From Cyclobacteriaceae bacterium (lineage in GTDB: Bacteria; Bacteroidota; Bacteroidia; Cytophagales; Cyclobacteriaceae): a stretch of DNA of 64,000 nt. Both the position numbers and the translations under genes were made by a program. The stretch is taken from NCBI GenBank assembly GCA_027533395.1, contig JAPZUF010000007.1:1-64000 (forward strand), written 5' to 3'. The notes beneath the pieces were generated by a model. It worked only from the letters and a program-made list of their open reading frames with translations, ran no database searches and was not told the origin of the DNA. Below, piece after piece: positions 8,158-16,869 of the stretch (positions within the stretch are counted from its first letter, which is position 1; each line of letters starts with the position of its first letter).

Positions 8158-10216
8158 GCTTCAATATGCACGAAAGAGCAATTCTATCCTTATTATTGTT
8201 AAAATAATTTGTGTTGTGCTATTTTTAGATAAAATCACAAGCGTTGGAATTACAAATCAAACTCCAGAATCGACCAAACGCGGCATACTGCTAAGCAATC
8301 AGGTTGGATTAGTTTTATTCGGCCTAAGTGGTATTTTACTTACTCTTTACCTCATTTACTACCCCATTAATGTTATAACTTTCGCTATTCCATTTGTAGG
8401 GATTTTCTGTTTGTTTAGCTTGATATTAAATGCTTTTGGTTTAACTAGTTTAAGTAGAATTTTTATAAGTGTTTTCGTGCCCATTGCCGGAATTGCTTTT
8501 TCGATTTACGCTAAAAAAGTAACTGTAGCCAGTGGATTTGATGTAAACTATTTCACCTACAGATTTGTGATTTTGGCAGCTTCCATTTTGCCCGCTATTA
8601 TGTTTTCAACTCGCGAACGTGTTGCCTTGGTTGGATGCTTAGTTTTCAATTTATTAATCCTTATTTCTTTTGATCCTATTCATTATTATTTCGGTGTAGG
8701 TTATTCAGAAAATGGTATTGATTATAGAACCTATGAATTTACCAACTACGTAATCATTATTGCCTTCTTTGTTGAATTAGGCGCATTGTTGTTTTTAAAG
8801 GTAAATTTAGAAAGGGCTGATAGAAGAAATCAAGCTTTGTTATCAGAAACAAGACTAACTAACGAATTACTAAACAAACAAAATGTTGAGATAGAAAACC
8901 AACACAGTACATTGCAACAACAAAGCGAACAATTGTTTAACAAACAAAAGCAATTGACACAAGCGTATGAGTTAATTGAGAAGCAGAAGAAATCCTTAGA
9001 AGGACATAAAGAAAGTTTAGAAGCTGAACTTATACTTAGAAACAATGATTTATCTGAAGCCAACTCAGAGCTTATAAAATACAATAACGAACTCAGGCAA
9101 TTCTCTTACACTATCTCGCATAACTTACGCGGGCCGGTTGCCAGTTTATTAGGGTTAACCCATCTTATTAAAACAGAAGAATTAAATGATGAAGCAAAAG
9201 AAATCTTTGATCACATACTATCTTCCTCCAAAAGATTAGATACCATCATCAAAGATTTGAATAAGATAATCGATATACGAAACGATATTTTCAGAATCAG
9301 GCAAAAAATATCGCTCAGCTATGAGATTGAACAAATTAAACTTATTTTAAAAAATGAAATAGAATTACACAAACTTAAACTTCACGTTAATTTTAATGAG
9401 TTAGCCTACATTTATTCTGTAAGGCCAATGATCCACAGCATTTTGTATAACTTAATAAGCAACGCCATTAAATACAGAGCACCAGAACGCTTACTTACTT
9501 TAACGATACATGCCTTGCAGGATGCAGAATTTTACAAAATAATGATAGAAGATAACGGGCTAGGCATAGATTTAACCAAACATCGCGATAACATTTTTAA
9601 ATTATACAAGAGATTTCATCATCACACAGAAGGAAAAGGAATTGGCCTATACCTGGTAAAATTACAAGCCGAGGCTTTAGGAGGAAGTATTGAAGTAGAA
9701 AGTGAGATGAATAAATTTACACGGTTTATTTTAACCATTCGCAAGCCGGAAAATATAGAAAGACAAATTTTGTATAAAGAAAACCATGCCACCATTTTTT
9801 TTGACGCCAGCATTAACGCAGTGGGTGTAGTCTGGAACGGGCCCATCAGCAGTAAGCAATACAGAGAAACTTTTTTAAAATGTTTAGAGTTCGTTAAAGC
9901 ATTTAACACCGTAAACTATATTTCAGACATTTCTAATCAAGGTTTTGTTTCTACCGAAGATCAACAATGGATGCTTACATCTATTGTGCCCGAAGCCATA
10001 CATTCTGGTTTGCGAAGAATTTGTAATGTTAAACCTGCGTATGCTGCAAAAGAATCTAATGAGTATATCGATAAAATAAGAGAAAACTTGCTTAAACTTG
10101 GTGCGCAATATGAAGTGTTTCCTTCCTTGTATGAAGCTACCCAATGGATACAAGAAGAAAACGGTAAAGAATTATTATTGCTAACCTTGCAAGATGAAAA
10201 CAATACAGGAGTTTGA
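8156..10216 (+). CDS. Membrane sensor histidine kinase with C-terminal STAS-like domain
   Basis: A 686-residue kinase. The N-terminal 220 residues hold about six hydrophobic segments, followed by a glutamine-rich coiled coil (about 230-310), a HisKA domain with FSYTISHNLRGPVASL (phospho-acceptor His322) and a HATPase domain with DNGLG (466-470) and GKGIGLYL (about 493-500). Residues about 550-686 form an extra domain after the ATPase that resembles the STAS-like domains seen as stand-alone proteins in this phylum. No response regulator gene is adjacent. The start is the only ATG before the first membrane segment and it overlaps the ctlX start codon. The stimulus is unknown. Confidence 0.88.
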   Translation: MLQYARKSNSILIIVKIICVVLFLDKITSVGITNQTPESTKRGILLSNQVGLVLFGLSGILLTLYLIYYPINVITFAIPFVGIFCLFSLILNAFGLTSLSRIFISVFVPIAGIAFSIYAKKVTVASGFDVNYFTYRFVILAASILPAIMFSTRERVALVGCLVFNLLILISFDPIHYYFGVGYSENGIDYRTYEFTNYVIIIAFFVELGALLFLKVNLERADRRNQALLSETRLTNELLNKQNVEIENQHSTLQQQSEQLFNKQKQLTQAYELIEKQKKSLEGHKESLEAELILRNNDLSEANSELIKYNNELRQFSYTISHNLRGPVASLLGLTHLIKTEELNDEAKEIFDHILSSSKRLDTIIKDLNKIIDIRNDIFRIRQKISLSYEIEQIKLILKNEIELHKLKLHVNFNELAYIYSVRPMIHSILYNLISNAIKYRAPERLLTLTIHALQDAEFYKIMIEDNGLGIDLTKHRDNIFKLYKRFHHHTEGKGIGLYLVKLQAEALGGSIEVESEMNKFTRFILTIRKPENIERQILYKENHATIFFDASINAVGVVWNGPISSKQYRETFLKCLEFVKAFNTVNYISDISNQGFVSTEDQQWMLTSIVPEAIHSGLRRICNVKPAYAAKESNEYIDKIRENLLKLGAQYEVFPSLYEATQWIQEENGKELLLLTLQDENNTGV

Positions 10217-10775
10217 TCAGGAACTTTTACTTTGGTTCAATCAATTTCACTACCCGTGGTTAGATGAGATTATGTTTTGGTTAACCAAAACGGTTGTGTG
10301 GATTCCGTTGTTTGCTTTTCTTATTTATCTTTTATTCAATGTTTTTAAGGAAAAAATTTGGTTTCCGCTTTTGGGTGTTGGTTTCAGTTTATTGCTAACC
10401 GATAGAATTACAAGCGGATTTATGAAACCCTTTTTCGCTCGTTTACGCCCATCGCAAGAGCCCGATTTAGAATCTGTTTTGCATATAGTAAACGGCTATC
10501 GGGGTGGCATGTATGGCTTTGCCTCCAGCCATGCGGCCAACACAATGGGAATTGCTTTTTTCTTATGGCTTTTACTGCACAAGAAATATCCTAAAATTTA
10601 TTGGCTATTTGTATGGTCTTGCTTTATGGGGTATACCCGCCTTTATTTAGGCGTGCATTATCCTGGAGATGTTGTAGTTGGTTTTATAGTTGGCTTACTT
10701 TCTGCTTTTATAAGTTTTAGTATTTTAAAATATATAGCCAAACGTTATTTCAAACAAAATCCTTTAGCGATTTAA
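10194..10775 (+). CDS. PAP2-family membrane phosphatase
   Basis: A 193-residue membrane protein of the phosphatidic acid phosphatase type 2 family, acting on lipid phosphates such as undecaprenyl pyrophosphate or phosphatidate. The three catalytic motifs are visible: KPFFARLRP (KX6RP), FASSHA in place of PSGH, and TRLYLGVHYPGD (RX5HX3D). Five or six membrane segments surround them. The start overlaps the histidine kinase gene by 23 bp, so translation is probably coupled. The 3' end overlaps the convergent VOC gene by 12 bp. Confidence 0.9.
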   Translation: MKTIQEFDQELLLWFNQFHYPWLDEIMFWLTKTVVWIPLFAFLIYLLFNVFKEKIWFPLLGVGFSLLLTDRITSGFMKPFFARLRPSQEPDLESVLHIVNGYRGGMYGFASSHAANTMGIAFFLWLLLHKKYPKIYWLFVWSCFMGYTRLYLGVHYPGDVVVGFIVGLLSAFISFSILKYIAKRYFKQNPLAI

Positions 10776-11252
10776 TTCCCCAAGCAAATCATTAAGATCT
10801 AATGCTTTTGTAAACATTTCTAAGGAACCATCTGCTTTTTTTGGCCATACTTCTTTTGGTTTATCCCAGTATAATTCTACTCCGTTTTGGTCAGGATCGT
10901 TTAAATACAAAGCTTCTGAAACTCCATGATCGGCAAAACCAGTGAAAGGATATTTATAATCAGTTACTCTTTTAAATATCATGGCTAAATTCTTTCGGGT
11001 TGGATAGAGGATAGCCGTATGAAAAAGTCCGGTACTCCGTGCTGGCGGTGGAGGAGCGTTTAAACTCTGCCAGGTGTTTAAACCAATATGATGATGATAA
11101 CCTCCGGCAGAAATAAAAGCTGCCTGTGTGCCGTATGTTGTAATTAATTCAAAACCCAATAAACCACAATAAAAATCTAAAGCGCGTTGCAAATCGGCTA
11201 CTTTTAAATGTACGTGTCCAATGCGAGTTTGGACTGGTAGTTGGTATTCCAT
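10764..11252 (-). CDS. VOC-family (glyoxalase/extradiol dioxygenase-like) protein
   Basis: A 162-residue protein of the vicinal-oxygen-chelate fold. GHVHLKVADLQRALDFYCGL at the N-terminus and DPDQNGVELYWD near the C-terminus are typical: the histidine and the glutamate are probable metal ligands, with another histidine in the YHHHIGLN segment. It most resembles the N-terminal half of catechol 2,3-dioxygenase CatE-like proteins, but no aromatic pathway genes are near. The ATG at 11252 is used because an upstream one adds 30 residues without fold features. The 3' end overlaps the PAP2 gene tail-to-tail. Confidence 0.82.
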   Translation of the reverse strand: MEYQLPVQTRIGHVHLKVADLQRALDFYCGLLGFELITTYGTQAAFISAGGYHHHIGLNTWQSLNAPPPPARSTGLFHTAILYPTRKNLAMIFKRVTDYKYPFTGFADHGVSEALYLNDPDQNGVELYWDKPKEVWPKKADGSLEMFTKALDLNDLLGELNR

Positions 11253-11315
11253 TCTTACTTTATATGTTTTAATCAACAACAATAAATTGCTAAATTTCAT
11301 TCCATCATCAAAAGA

Positions 11316-11834
11316 ATGATCAAAAAAGAAATTCGATTTCAAGCGGTATTAGAAAAATACCAACAGAAAGGTGAAAAGAGCGGTTGGACTTTTCTGGCGA
11401 TACCATCATCCACAGCTAATAAATTAAACCCAGGAGTAAAAAAAAGTTTTCGGGTGAAAGGAAAACTAGATAAAGTTACAATTAAACAAGTAGCGCTTAT
11501 CCCTGTTGGGGAAGGGAATTTTATTTTACCGATAAACCAAACGTTAAGAAAACAATTAAAAAAGATAATAGGTGAAAAAGTTTCGCTTGTGCTTTCTGTT
11601 GATGAAACAGCATTTACTTTATCAGAAGACTTATTGAATTGTATGCAAGGTGAGCCTGCTGCTTATGATTATTTCAAAAAATTAGCACCTTCGCATCAGC
11701 GTTACTTTAGTAAATGGGTTGAAGAAGCCAAAACATCTTTCACGAAAGAAAAAAGAATTTTACTAACACTTGAAGCTATGAGCAAGCAAAAATCATTTGG
11801 TGAAATGTTGAGAGAACAGAAAAAGATTACATGA
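11316..11834 (+). CDS. DUF1905/YdeI family protein
   Basis: A 172-residue soluble protein with an N-terminal DUF1905 beta-barrel-like domain (about 1-95) and a C-terminal helical YdeI-type segment (about 108-160) containing YFKKLAPSHQRYFSKWVEEA and TKEKRILLTLEAM. Function is unknown; the family occurs in both monoderm and diderm bacteria, often isolated. The reading frame ends within the convergent riboflavin synthase gene (8-bp overlap). Confidence 0.83.
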   Translation: MIKKEIRFQAVLEKYQQKGEKSGWTFLAIPSSTANKLNPGVKKSFRVKGKLDKVTIKQVALIPVGEGNFILPINQTLRKQLKKIIGEKVSLVLSVDETAFTLSEDLLNCMQGEPAAYDYFKKLAPSHQRYFSKWVEEAKTSFTKEKRILLTLEAMSKQKSFGEMLREQKKIT

Positions 11835-12423
11835 TGTGTTGTTTCTTCAATAAGCGCTGCATGTATTTACCTAGAATATCAAATTCTAAATTTACGGTTG
11901 AGTTAACTTCCACTTCTTTTAAATTTGTGTGTTCGAACGTGTAGGGAATAATCGCTACAGAGAAAGCATCATCTGCCACATCGAAACACGTTAGGCTAAT
12001 ACCATTTACACAAACCGAACCTTTTTCTACTACAATATTTCCTGTTTGTGCATAGAAGGCAAAGCGATACAACCAACTTCCGTTTTTATCTTCTCTCTTT
12101 ATACAAGTTGCGGTTTGGTCTACATGACCTTGAACTATGTGTCCATCAAAACGACCATTGGCGGGCATGCATCTTTCTAAATTTACAGCCGAACCAAGTG
12201 TTAACGCTCCAAGATTGGTTTTTTGTAAAGTTTCATCAATTGCTGTTACCGTATGCGAAGCATCGTTTTGCGATACAACTGTTAAGCAAACTCCGTTGTG
12301 CGAAACACTTTGATCAATCTTTAATTCTTTAGAAATAGGGCTTTTAATCGTAAAAGTTGTGTTGGTTCCTTCTTTAGAAATAGCAGAAACCACTCCCATT
12401 GCTTCAATAATGCCTGTAAACAT
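11827..12423 (-). CDS. ribE: Riboflavin synthase alpha subunit
   Basis: Converts two 6,7-dimethyl-8-ribityllumazine molecules into riboflavin and the pyrimidinedione. The 198 residues form two lumazine-binding repeats: MFTGIIEAMG at the start with NGVCLTV in the first half, and GHIVQGHVDQTA with NGISLTCFDV in the second. The ATG at 12423 matches the canonical MFTGI start. The promoter -7 box ends only 3 bp before this ATG, so the message is probably leaderless or nearly so. No other rib gene is close. Confidence 0.95.
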   Translation of the reverse strand: MFTGIIEAMGVVSAISKEGTNTTFTIKSPISKELKIDQSVSHNGVCLTVVSQNDASHTVTAIDETLQKTNLGALTLGSAVNLERCMPANGRFDGHIVQGHVDQTATCIKREDKNGSWLYRFAFYAQTGNIVVEKGSVCVNGISLTCFDVADDAFSVAIIPYTFEHTNLKEVEVNSTVNLEFDILGKYMQRLLKKQHIM

Positions 12424-12426
12424 GGC

Positions 12427-12458
12427 CAAAACTAAGTCGAAAAAAAATTTTTAACAAA
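12427..12458 (-). promoter_or_regulatory. ribE promoter
   Basis: On the minus strand TTTG (12455-12458), a 20-bp spacer and TAGTTTTG (12427-12434) match the phylum consensus. The box ends 3 bp before the ATG, placing the likely start site at or next to the initiation codon. Its -33 element abuts that of the divergent promoter, making the palindrome CAAATTTG (12455-12462). Confidence 0.75.
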
Positions 12459-12490
12459 TTTGGTTTATTTTATAAACTACTTTATGTTTG
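12459..12490 (+). promoter_or_regulatory. Promoter of the membrane protein/regulator gene set
   Basis: TTTG (12459-12462), a 20-bp spacer and TATGTTTG (12483-12490) match the consensus exactly. Transcription would start near 12496. It is back-to-back with the ribE promoter. Confidence 0.75.
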
Positions 12491-12506
12491 TTTCGTTATT
12501 AGTCAT

Positions 12507-13082
12507 CTGAAACAAGAAGAAAAGCCATTAAGCCCGGAACAAAGTCTGGAGTTGATTTCCAGCATTATCCGCCAAACACAAGGAAATGTAAGTTCTAGCA
12601 GTTTCTATTTTTTATTGTGGGGCTGGGTAATTACACTTTGTAATGTGGGCATGTATATTCTATTAAAAACAGAGTATGCCGATTACGCTGCAATGGTTTG
12701 GTTGCTTTGCATACCCGCTTGGATTACCACGATGATATATGGTAACAGACAGGATAAGCAACGAAAAGTAACAACACACTTAGATAAAATAAGCATGTGG
12801 CTGTGGATAGGCATTGGTATTACCATTTTACCCACGTGGATTTTCGGAGAAAAACTTAATTGGAATATTAACGCAGTGGTATTAATGCCTGTTGGTTTAG
12901 CCACCTTTTTATCTGGCATTATTATTAAATACAAACCTTTACTAGCTGGAGGTATTGTATTTTGGATTGCTGGTTTCGTTTGCTACTTAGTTGCTCCTAT
13001 TGATCAATATTTAGTTGGCGCAATAGCCATGGTATTAGGTTATTTAGTTCCGGGTTACGGATTAAGAAAACTGAATATGTAA
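12507..13082 (+). CDS. Small integral membrane protein, start codon not ATG
   Basis: About 190 residues with five or six hydrophobic segments (SFYFLLWGWVITL, AMVWLLCIPAWI and others) and charged loops. The polar N-terminal segment LSPEQSLELISSIIRQTQGN precedes the first membrane helix and looks genuinely coding, but no ATG or GTG exists in frame. Candidates are CTG at 12507, ATT at 12498 and TTG at 12552; 12507 is used provisionally. The promoter at 12459-12490 places the transcript start near 12496. The winged-helix regulator follows after 1 bp, so they form one unit. Function unknown. Confidence 0.65.
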   Translation: MKQEEKPLSPEQSLELISSIIRQTQGNVSSSSFYFLLWGWVITLCNVGMYILLKTEYADYAAMVWLLCIPAWITTMIYGNRQDKQRKVTTHLDKISMWLWIGIGITILPTWIFGEKLNWNINAVVLMPVGLATFLSGIIIKYKPLLAGGIVFWIAGFVCYLVAPIDQYLVGAIAMVLGYLVPGYGLRKLNM

Positions 13083-13083
13083 T

Positions 13084-13368
13084 ATGTTTAAAGAACTTGA
13101 TCCACTGCTACATTCGCAACTACGGTTAGCTATAATTTCCATTCTGATGAGTGTGGATAGCGCAGAGTTTACCTACCTCAAAGAACAAACGCAATCGACA
13201 GCCGGTAATTTAAGTGTACAACTAGATAAGTTATCGGAGGCGGGGTATATACAAATTGATAAATCGTTTAATGGAAAAAAACCATTAACAACATGTAGCA
13301 TCACCAAAAAAGGAATTAAAGCCTTTGATGATTATGTAAAGACATTACAAGGATACATCAAAAAATAA
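13084..13368 (+). CDS. Winged-helix transcriptional regulator
   Basis: A 94-residue DNA-binding protein of the MarR/ArsR-like winged-helix type. LRLAIISILMS is helix 1; FTYLKEQTQSTAGNLSVQLDKLSEAGYI contains the helix-turn-helix; and KPLTTCSITKKGIKAFDDY is the wing and last helix. There is no effector domain. It sits 1 bp after the membrane protein gene, an arrangement common in this phylum, and may regulate the adjacent membrane genes. Confidence 0.87.
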   Translation: MFKELDPLLHSQLRLAIISILMSVDSAEFTYLKEQTQSTAGNLSVQLDKLSEAGYIQIDKSFNGKKPLTTCSITKKGIKAFDDYVKTLQGYIKK

Positions 13369-13410
13369 TTTTTTTATGTTTTTAGTTTATAATTTAAACC
13401 AGTTTATGTT

Positions 13411-14061
13411 ATGAAAAAAGTAAACATTCTTCCGATTCTTTGTCTAATCGGTTTTTGGTTAATCAGTCACATGGCATTTGCGCAAGAGCGTGGCTCAGCC
13501 TTTTATCTTCTGCAACAAGTACAGTTTTTCAGAACGCCCAATTTAAGCGATGCACTTAGCAACAGCAACCTTAGCGATTTGCCAGTAACATTCGGCAGCG
13601 GTGTAGGTGGTTATGGCTACAATAGAAATTTTGTTATTGGTGGCGAAGGCACTTATTTTTCTGGAGAAAGAAAAAATAACAACACCCAAACGGATATTGA
13701 TGGTGGTTGGGGATACTTTTATACGGGCTACCGCTACGCTAAAAACAAGTTAGTAGTACAACCTACCGCAGGTATTGGTTTTGGTGGATATACAATCACA
13801 CTACTAAATAAAGAAAATCCGATTACCAGTTTAAATGGAGGAACCGACAGACTTGTGCGTGTTAACAATGGAAATTTTTTAGTACACTCAGGTTTATTGC
13901 TAGAGTATGCTATTAGTTCAACCAATGCAATCGGGGTAAAATCAGGATACAACTTTTCTTTAGGCAAAAGAGCATACGAAAGCGATTTTGGTGATCTGAA
14001 CATCGAAGATCCGTTCTCCGCTTTCTACATTAACCTTACGTTTAGCTTTACTTTAAAATAA
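13411..14061 (+). CDS. Secreted, probable outer-membrane beta-barrel protein
   Basis: A 216-residue protein with a signal peptide ending HMAFAQ and a mature region rich in glycine and aromatic residues in alternating patterns (GVGGYGYNRNFVIGGEGTYF, GWGYFYTGYRYA). It ends in INLTFSFTLK, a terminal strand typical of small outer-membrane barrels. I do not recognise a specific family. It follows the regulator by 42 bp and precedes two inner-membrane proteins, so it may be part of one regulated envelope unit. Confidence 0.65.
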   Translation: MKKVNILPILCLIGFWLISHMAFAQERGSAFYLLQQVQFFRTPNLSDALSNSNLSDLPVTFGSGVGGYGYNRNFVIGGEGTYFSGERKNNNTQTDIDGGWGYFYTGYRYAKNKLVVQPTAGIGFGGYTITLLNKENPITSLNGGTDRLVRVNNGNFLVHSGLLLEYAISSTNAIGVKSGYNFSLGKRAYESDFGDLNIEDPFSAFYINLTFSFTLK

Positions 14062-14062
14062 T

Positions 14063-14545
14063 ATGATTGCGAGCATCACACATTCATGGATTGGGCAAGT
14101 ACATTTACTTGCCTCCATTATATCTCTTATACTCGGAACGTTAATCCTATATTTAACGAAAGGTACAAACTTGCATAAGCAAATCGGATATGTATATACT
14201 ATCGCTATGCTTATCGTTAACATTACTGCTTTTGGAATTTATAGACTGTTCGGTGGTTTTGGTCCGTTTCATATTACTGCCATCATCAGTCTTGTTTCTA
14301 TTATAGGAGGTATGTTGCCCATTTATTATAAATCAAAAATTTCGGGATGGTATTTTTACCACATGGCATTCATGTATTACTCCGTTATTGGGTTATATGC
14401 TGCCTTTCTTTCAGAAATTGTAACACGCATACCGGGTTTAAACTTTGGCATTATGGTAGGTGTAGGTACGGGCCTGGTTATGCTTGTTGGTGTTACTTTT
14501 TTTCAGATGAAGAAAAACAATTGGGTTACTTATTTTAAAAAATAA
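14063..14545 (+). CDS. DUF2306-like integral membrane protein
   Basis: A 160-residue polytopic protein with four or five hydrophobic helices. WIGQVHLLASIISLILGTLI near the N-terminus, a cytoplasmic KGTNLHKQIGYVYTIAM loop and FGPFHITAII are consistent with DUF2306, in which conserved histidines within membrane helices suggest a cytochrome-b561-like haem or redox role. That role is inference. Only 1 bp separates it from the preceding barrel gene. Confidence 0.7.
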   Translation: MIASITHSWIGQVHLLASIISLILGTLILYLTKGTNLHKQIGYVYTIAMLIVNITAFGIYRLFGGFGPFHITAIISLVSIIGGMLPIYYKSKISGWYFYHMAFMYYSVIGLYAAFLSEIVTRIPGLNFGIMVGVGTGLVMLVGVTFFQMKKNNWVTYFKK

Positions 14546-14549
14546 TACA

Positions 14550-15131
14550 ATGGAAACACTTACAGAACAAAAATTAAAGCTAAGTCAAACTAATTTACGC
14601 GGACTGGCTTTTTTATTAGCTGCCAGTTTGTATTGGCTTAGCATGGGTTGTTTAGCCATCTTTACATCAACAAAAGTAGCGTTTACATTTTCGTTGTGGG
14701 GAGGAGGTTTAATTCTGCCACTAGCCTTGTTATTTACCAAAATGTTGGGCACCACTTTAGGGGGAAAAGGCGATCTGTCTACATTAGGCTTATTGGCAAA
14801 TGTGTTTCAGCTTTTGTTTTTTCCGATGGTGATTAGCTTAGGATTTAGCTATGGTTATCATTATTTACCTTTAGTATTGAGCATATTAATGGGGGCACAT
14901 TTCATTTTTTATGGCTGGTTATACAATAGTAAAACCTATTACATCATTTGTGGTGTCTCCGTTCTATTTACGTACTGGGTATGGTTTATTACACCACAAC
15001 AAACATTTGTATATTTAGGCTTCTTTAATTTTGTTTTACTCAATGCAGGAGTTGTGGGGTTGATGATGGAGAATAATGCTTCTATAAAAAAATTTAATGA
15101 AACTCTAAAAGAATATCCGGCAAACCTTTAA
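14550..15131 (+). CDS. Polytopic membrane protein of unknown function
   Basis: A 193-residue protein with about six hydrophobic segments (GLAFLLAASLYWLSMGCLAI, FSLWGGGLILPLALLF, FQLLFFPMVISLGFSYGYHY and three more) and short polar tails. I recognise no catalytic motif. It lies 4 bp after the DUF2306-like gene and ends the tightly spaced run beginning near 12507. Confidence 0.65.
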   Translation: METLTEQKLKLSQTNLRGLAFLLAASLYWLSMGCLAIFTSTKVAFTFSLWGGGLILPLALLFTKMLGTTLGGKGDLSTLGLLANVFQLLFFPMVISLGFSYGYHYLPLVLSILMGAHFIFYGWLYNSKTYYIICGVSVLFTYWVWFITPQQTFVYLGFFNFVLLNAGVVGLMMENNASIKKFNETLKEYPANL

Positions 15132-15169
15132 GGTTGTAAATTCAATTCATTATCGATTAGTTTTACGAT

Positions 15170-15880
15170 ATGAAAAAGATAATTATGCTTGTGTTACTAT
15201 TGCTTATTGTATGTAATGCCTGCCAACGACCTAAACAAACTGAATTAGTAAGCGACTCTACACTCGTTCAGCATAACTCAAATTCTGAAAGTATGGATAC
15301 TATTGAATTAGAAGAATTCAATGAATCTGATTACGGATCTCCTGGTGTTACCGATACTTGGAGAACAGAACGCACCAATCTTGAATCAAATTTTTTTGAA
15401 GCTTTAAAGAATCCATCTCAAAATTCAGAATTATTTGTTTTTGATTCCATACCTTTTATAACTGCAAGCCAAGGTATTTATGCTCAAGTAAAATGGTTAA
15501 AAGAACCATCTGACTTATTAGGAATAGATGAGTTTATTCAATTAGTAAATCCTAATTCATCGTTTAGTAATAATAATTTAAGATTGAATGATTGGCCTTT
15601 CGAAGATGAATGCCAGCTTGAAGAATTCCCAGATGGTATTTATACCAACGGTATGATTGATGAAAATAATTATCTCTCCTATCCTGTTGAAGAAGATGAA
15701 CAAAAGGAATTGAATTTTCTCAAAATAAAACTCAAAGAATTTAACTTCGACTTAATTAAAACTTATTATTTCTATTGGCGCACAATATCTGATGAAAAAA
15801 TAAGCATCAAAATACACACTGTAAAAGTTAACCAGACTCTAAAAATTTTTGCGATTAGTAATTTTGTTTGTGGGGGTTAG
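15170..15880 (+). CDS. Putative lipoprotein of unknown function
   Basis: A 236-residue protein with a type II signal peptide: MKKIIMLVLLLLIVCNAC with lipidation expected at Cys18. The mature part is acidic and mostly hydrophilic, with no recognised domain. The sequence after the cysteine (QRPKQ) lacks an aspartate at +2. The upstream TTG-N21-TAGTTTTA is close to the promoter consensus, suggesting it may be transcribed separately from the preceding membrane genes. Confidence 0.65.
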   Translation: MKKIIMLVLLLLIVCNACQRPKQTELVSDSTLVQHNSNSESMDTIELEEFNESDYGSPGVTDTWRTERTNLESNFFEALKNPSQNSELFVFDSIPFITASQGIYAQVKWLKEPSDLLGIDEFIQLVNPNSSFSNNNLRLNDWPFEDECQLEEFPDGIYTNGMIDENNYLSYPVEEDEQKELNFLKIKLKEFNFDLIKTYYFYWRTISDEKISIKIHTVKVNQTLKIFAISNFVCGG

Positions 15881-15903
15881 CACAAATTGAAGTATTTTTC
15901 AGA

Positions 15904-16797
15904 ATGGATTTCGGTCGCCTTCCTTTAGAAGAATTAAATAACATTTCTTTTACGTTCCCACATGAACCTCAACAACCAAACTTCTTCTTTAACCTATCTG
16001 CAAAAAGTTCTATCAGACTAGGCAGCACTTCCTGGGGTAAAAAAGATTGGGTGGGTTCTGCGTATCCATCTCATGCTCGGCAAAAAGATTTTTTACATTA
16101 TTATTCGCAAGTATGCAAAGCCATCGAATTCAATACAACCTATTACCAGATTCCAAGTATCGATCAAATCAAAAATTGGAAGGAACAAGTTGTAGATGAT
16201 TTTCATTTTTGTCCAAAACTAACCGGACAAATCACGCACATGCGCAGATTGAAAAACAGCAAAGATATTCTCAATCGTTTTATCGATGCTGTGGTACATT
16301 TCGAAAACAACCTTGGTCCTATTCTCATCGTTTTGCATCCAGGCATGGGGCCGTCAACATTATCAACTGTAGAGGAGTTTTTACAACAAATACCCGAAGA
16401 CTTAAAAGTCGCTTTAGAATTTCGACATCCGGATTGGTTTCTTCCAGAAAATTTAAATCGATTAACAGATGTATTACAAAAATACAAAGCAGGGTTTGTG
16501 ATAACCGACACAGCAGGCAGGCGCGACTGCTTGCATCTTCAATTAACTACAACCTTTTGTTTCATCCGTTTTGCCGGCTATAGTTTACATCCGAGTGATT
16601 TTTTTAGACTTGCGCAATGGGCCGAAAAAATAAAAACGTGGCAAGAAAAAGGCCTGGAAAATATGTATTTCTTCATTCATCAACCCGAAGATGCATTTGT
16701 GAAAGAAAGTCTTTCTGCTTTTTCCGGTCAGCTTACAAGTTTAGGCGTTACAGGCATGCCCGACTTTAATGCTTATAAAAAGCAAATGCTCTTCTAA
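15904..16797 (+). CDS. DUF72 family TIM-barrel protein
   Basis: A 297-residue protein of the DUF72/YecE family. IRLGSTSWGKKDWVGSAYP near the N-terminus, FCPKLTGQITHMRRL, LIVLHPGMGPS, VALEFRHPDWF and ENMYFFIHQPEDAF are the characteristic strand ends of this barrel. The biochemical function is not established. The ATG at 15904 is preferred; the frame is open slightly further upstream into the end of the lipoprotein gene. Confidence 0.88.
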   Translation: MDFGRLPLEELNNISFTFPHEPQQPNFFFNLSAKSSIRLGSTSWGKKDWVGSAYPSHARQKDFLHYYSQVCKAIEFNTTYYQIPSIDQIKNWKEQVVDDFHFCPKLTGQITHMRRLKNSKDILNRFIDAVVHFENNLGPILIVLHPGMGPSTLSTVEEFLQQIPEDLKVALEFRHPDWFLPENLNRLTDVLQKYKAGFVITDTAGRRDCLHLQLTTTFCFIRFAGYSLHPSDFFRLAQWAEKIKTWQEKGLENMYFFIHQPEDAFVKESLSAFSGQLTSLGVTGMPDFNAYKKQMLF

Positions 16798-16869
16798 ATG
16801 AGATGTTAAGTAAAACGAAAGGCTGCTTTCTTTCGTTCATAAGTGTTATTTTCGCACCACGAAAGCATT

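Noticed and set aside
16814-16837. Hairpin AACGAAAG/CTTTCGTT between DUF72 and cysS as a terminator
   Set aside because: No T-run follows on the plus strand and the sequence overlaps the probable cysS promoter region, so support is insufficient.
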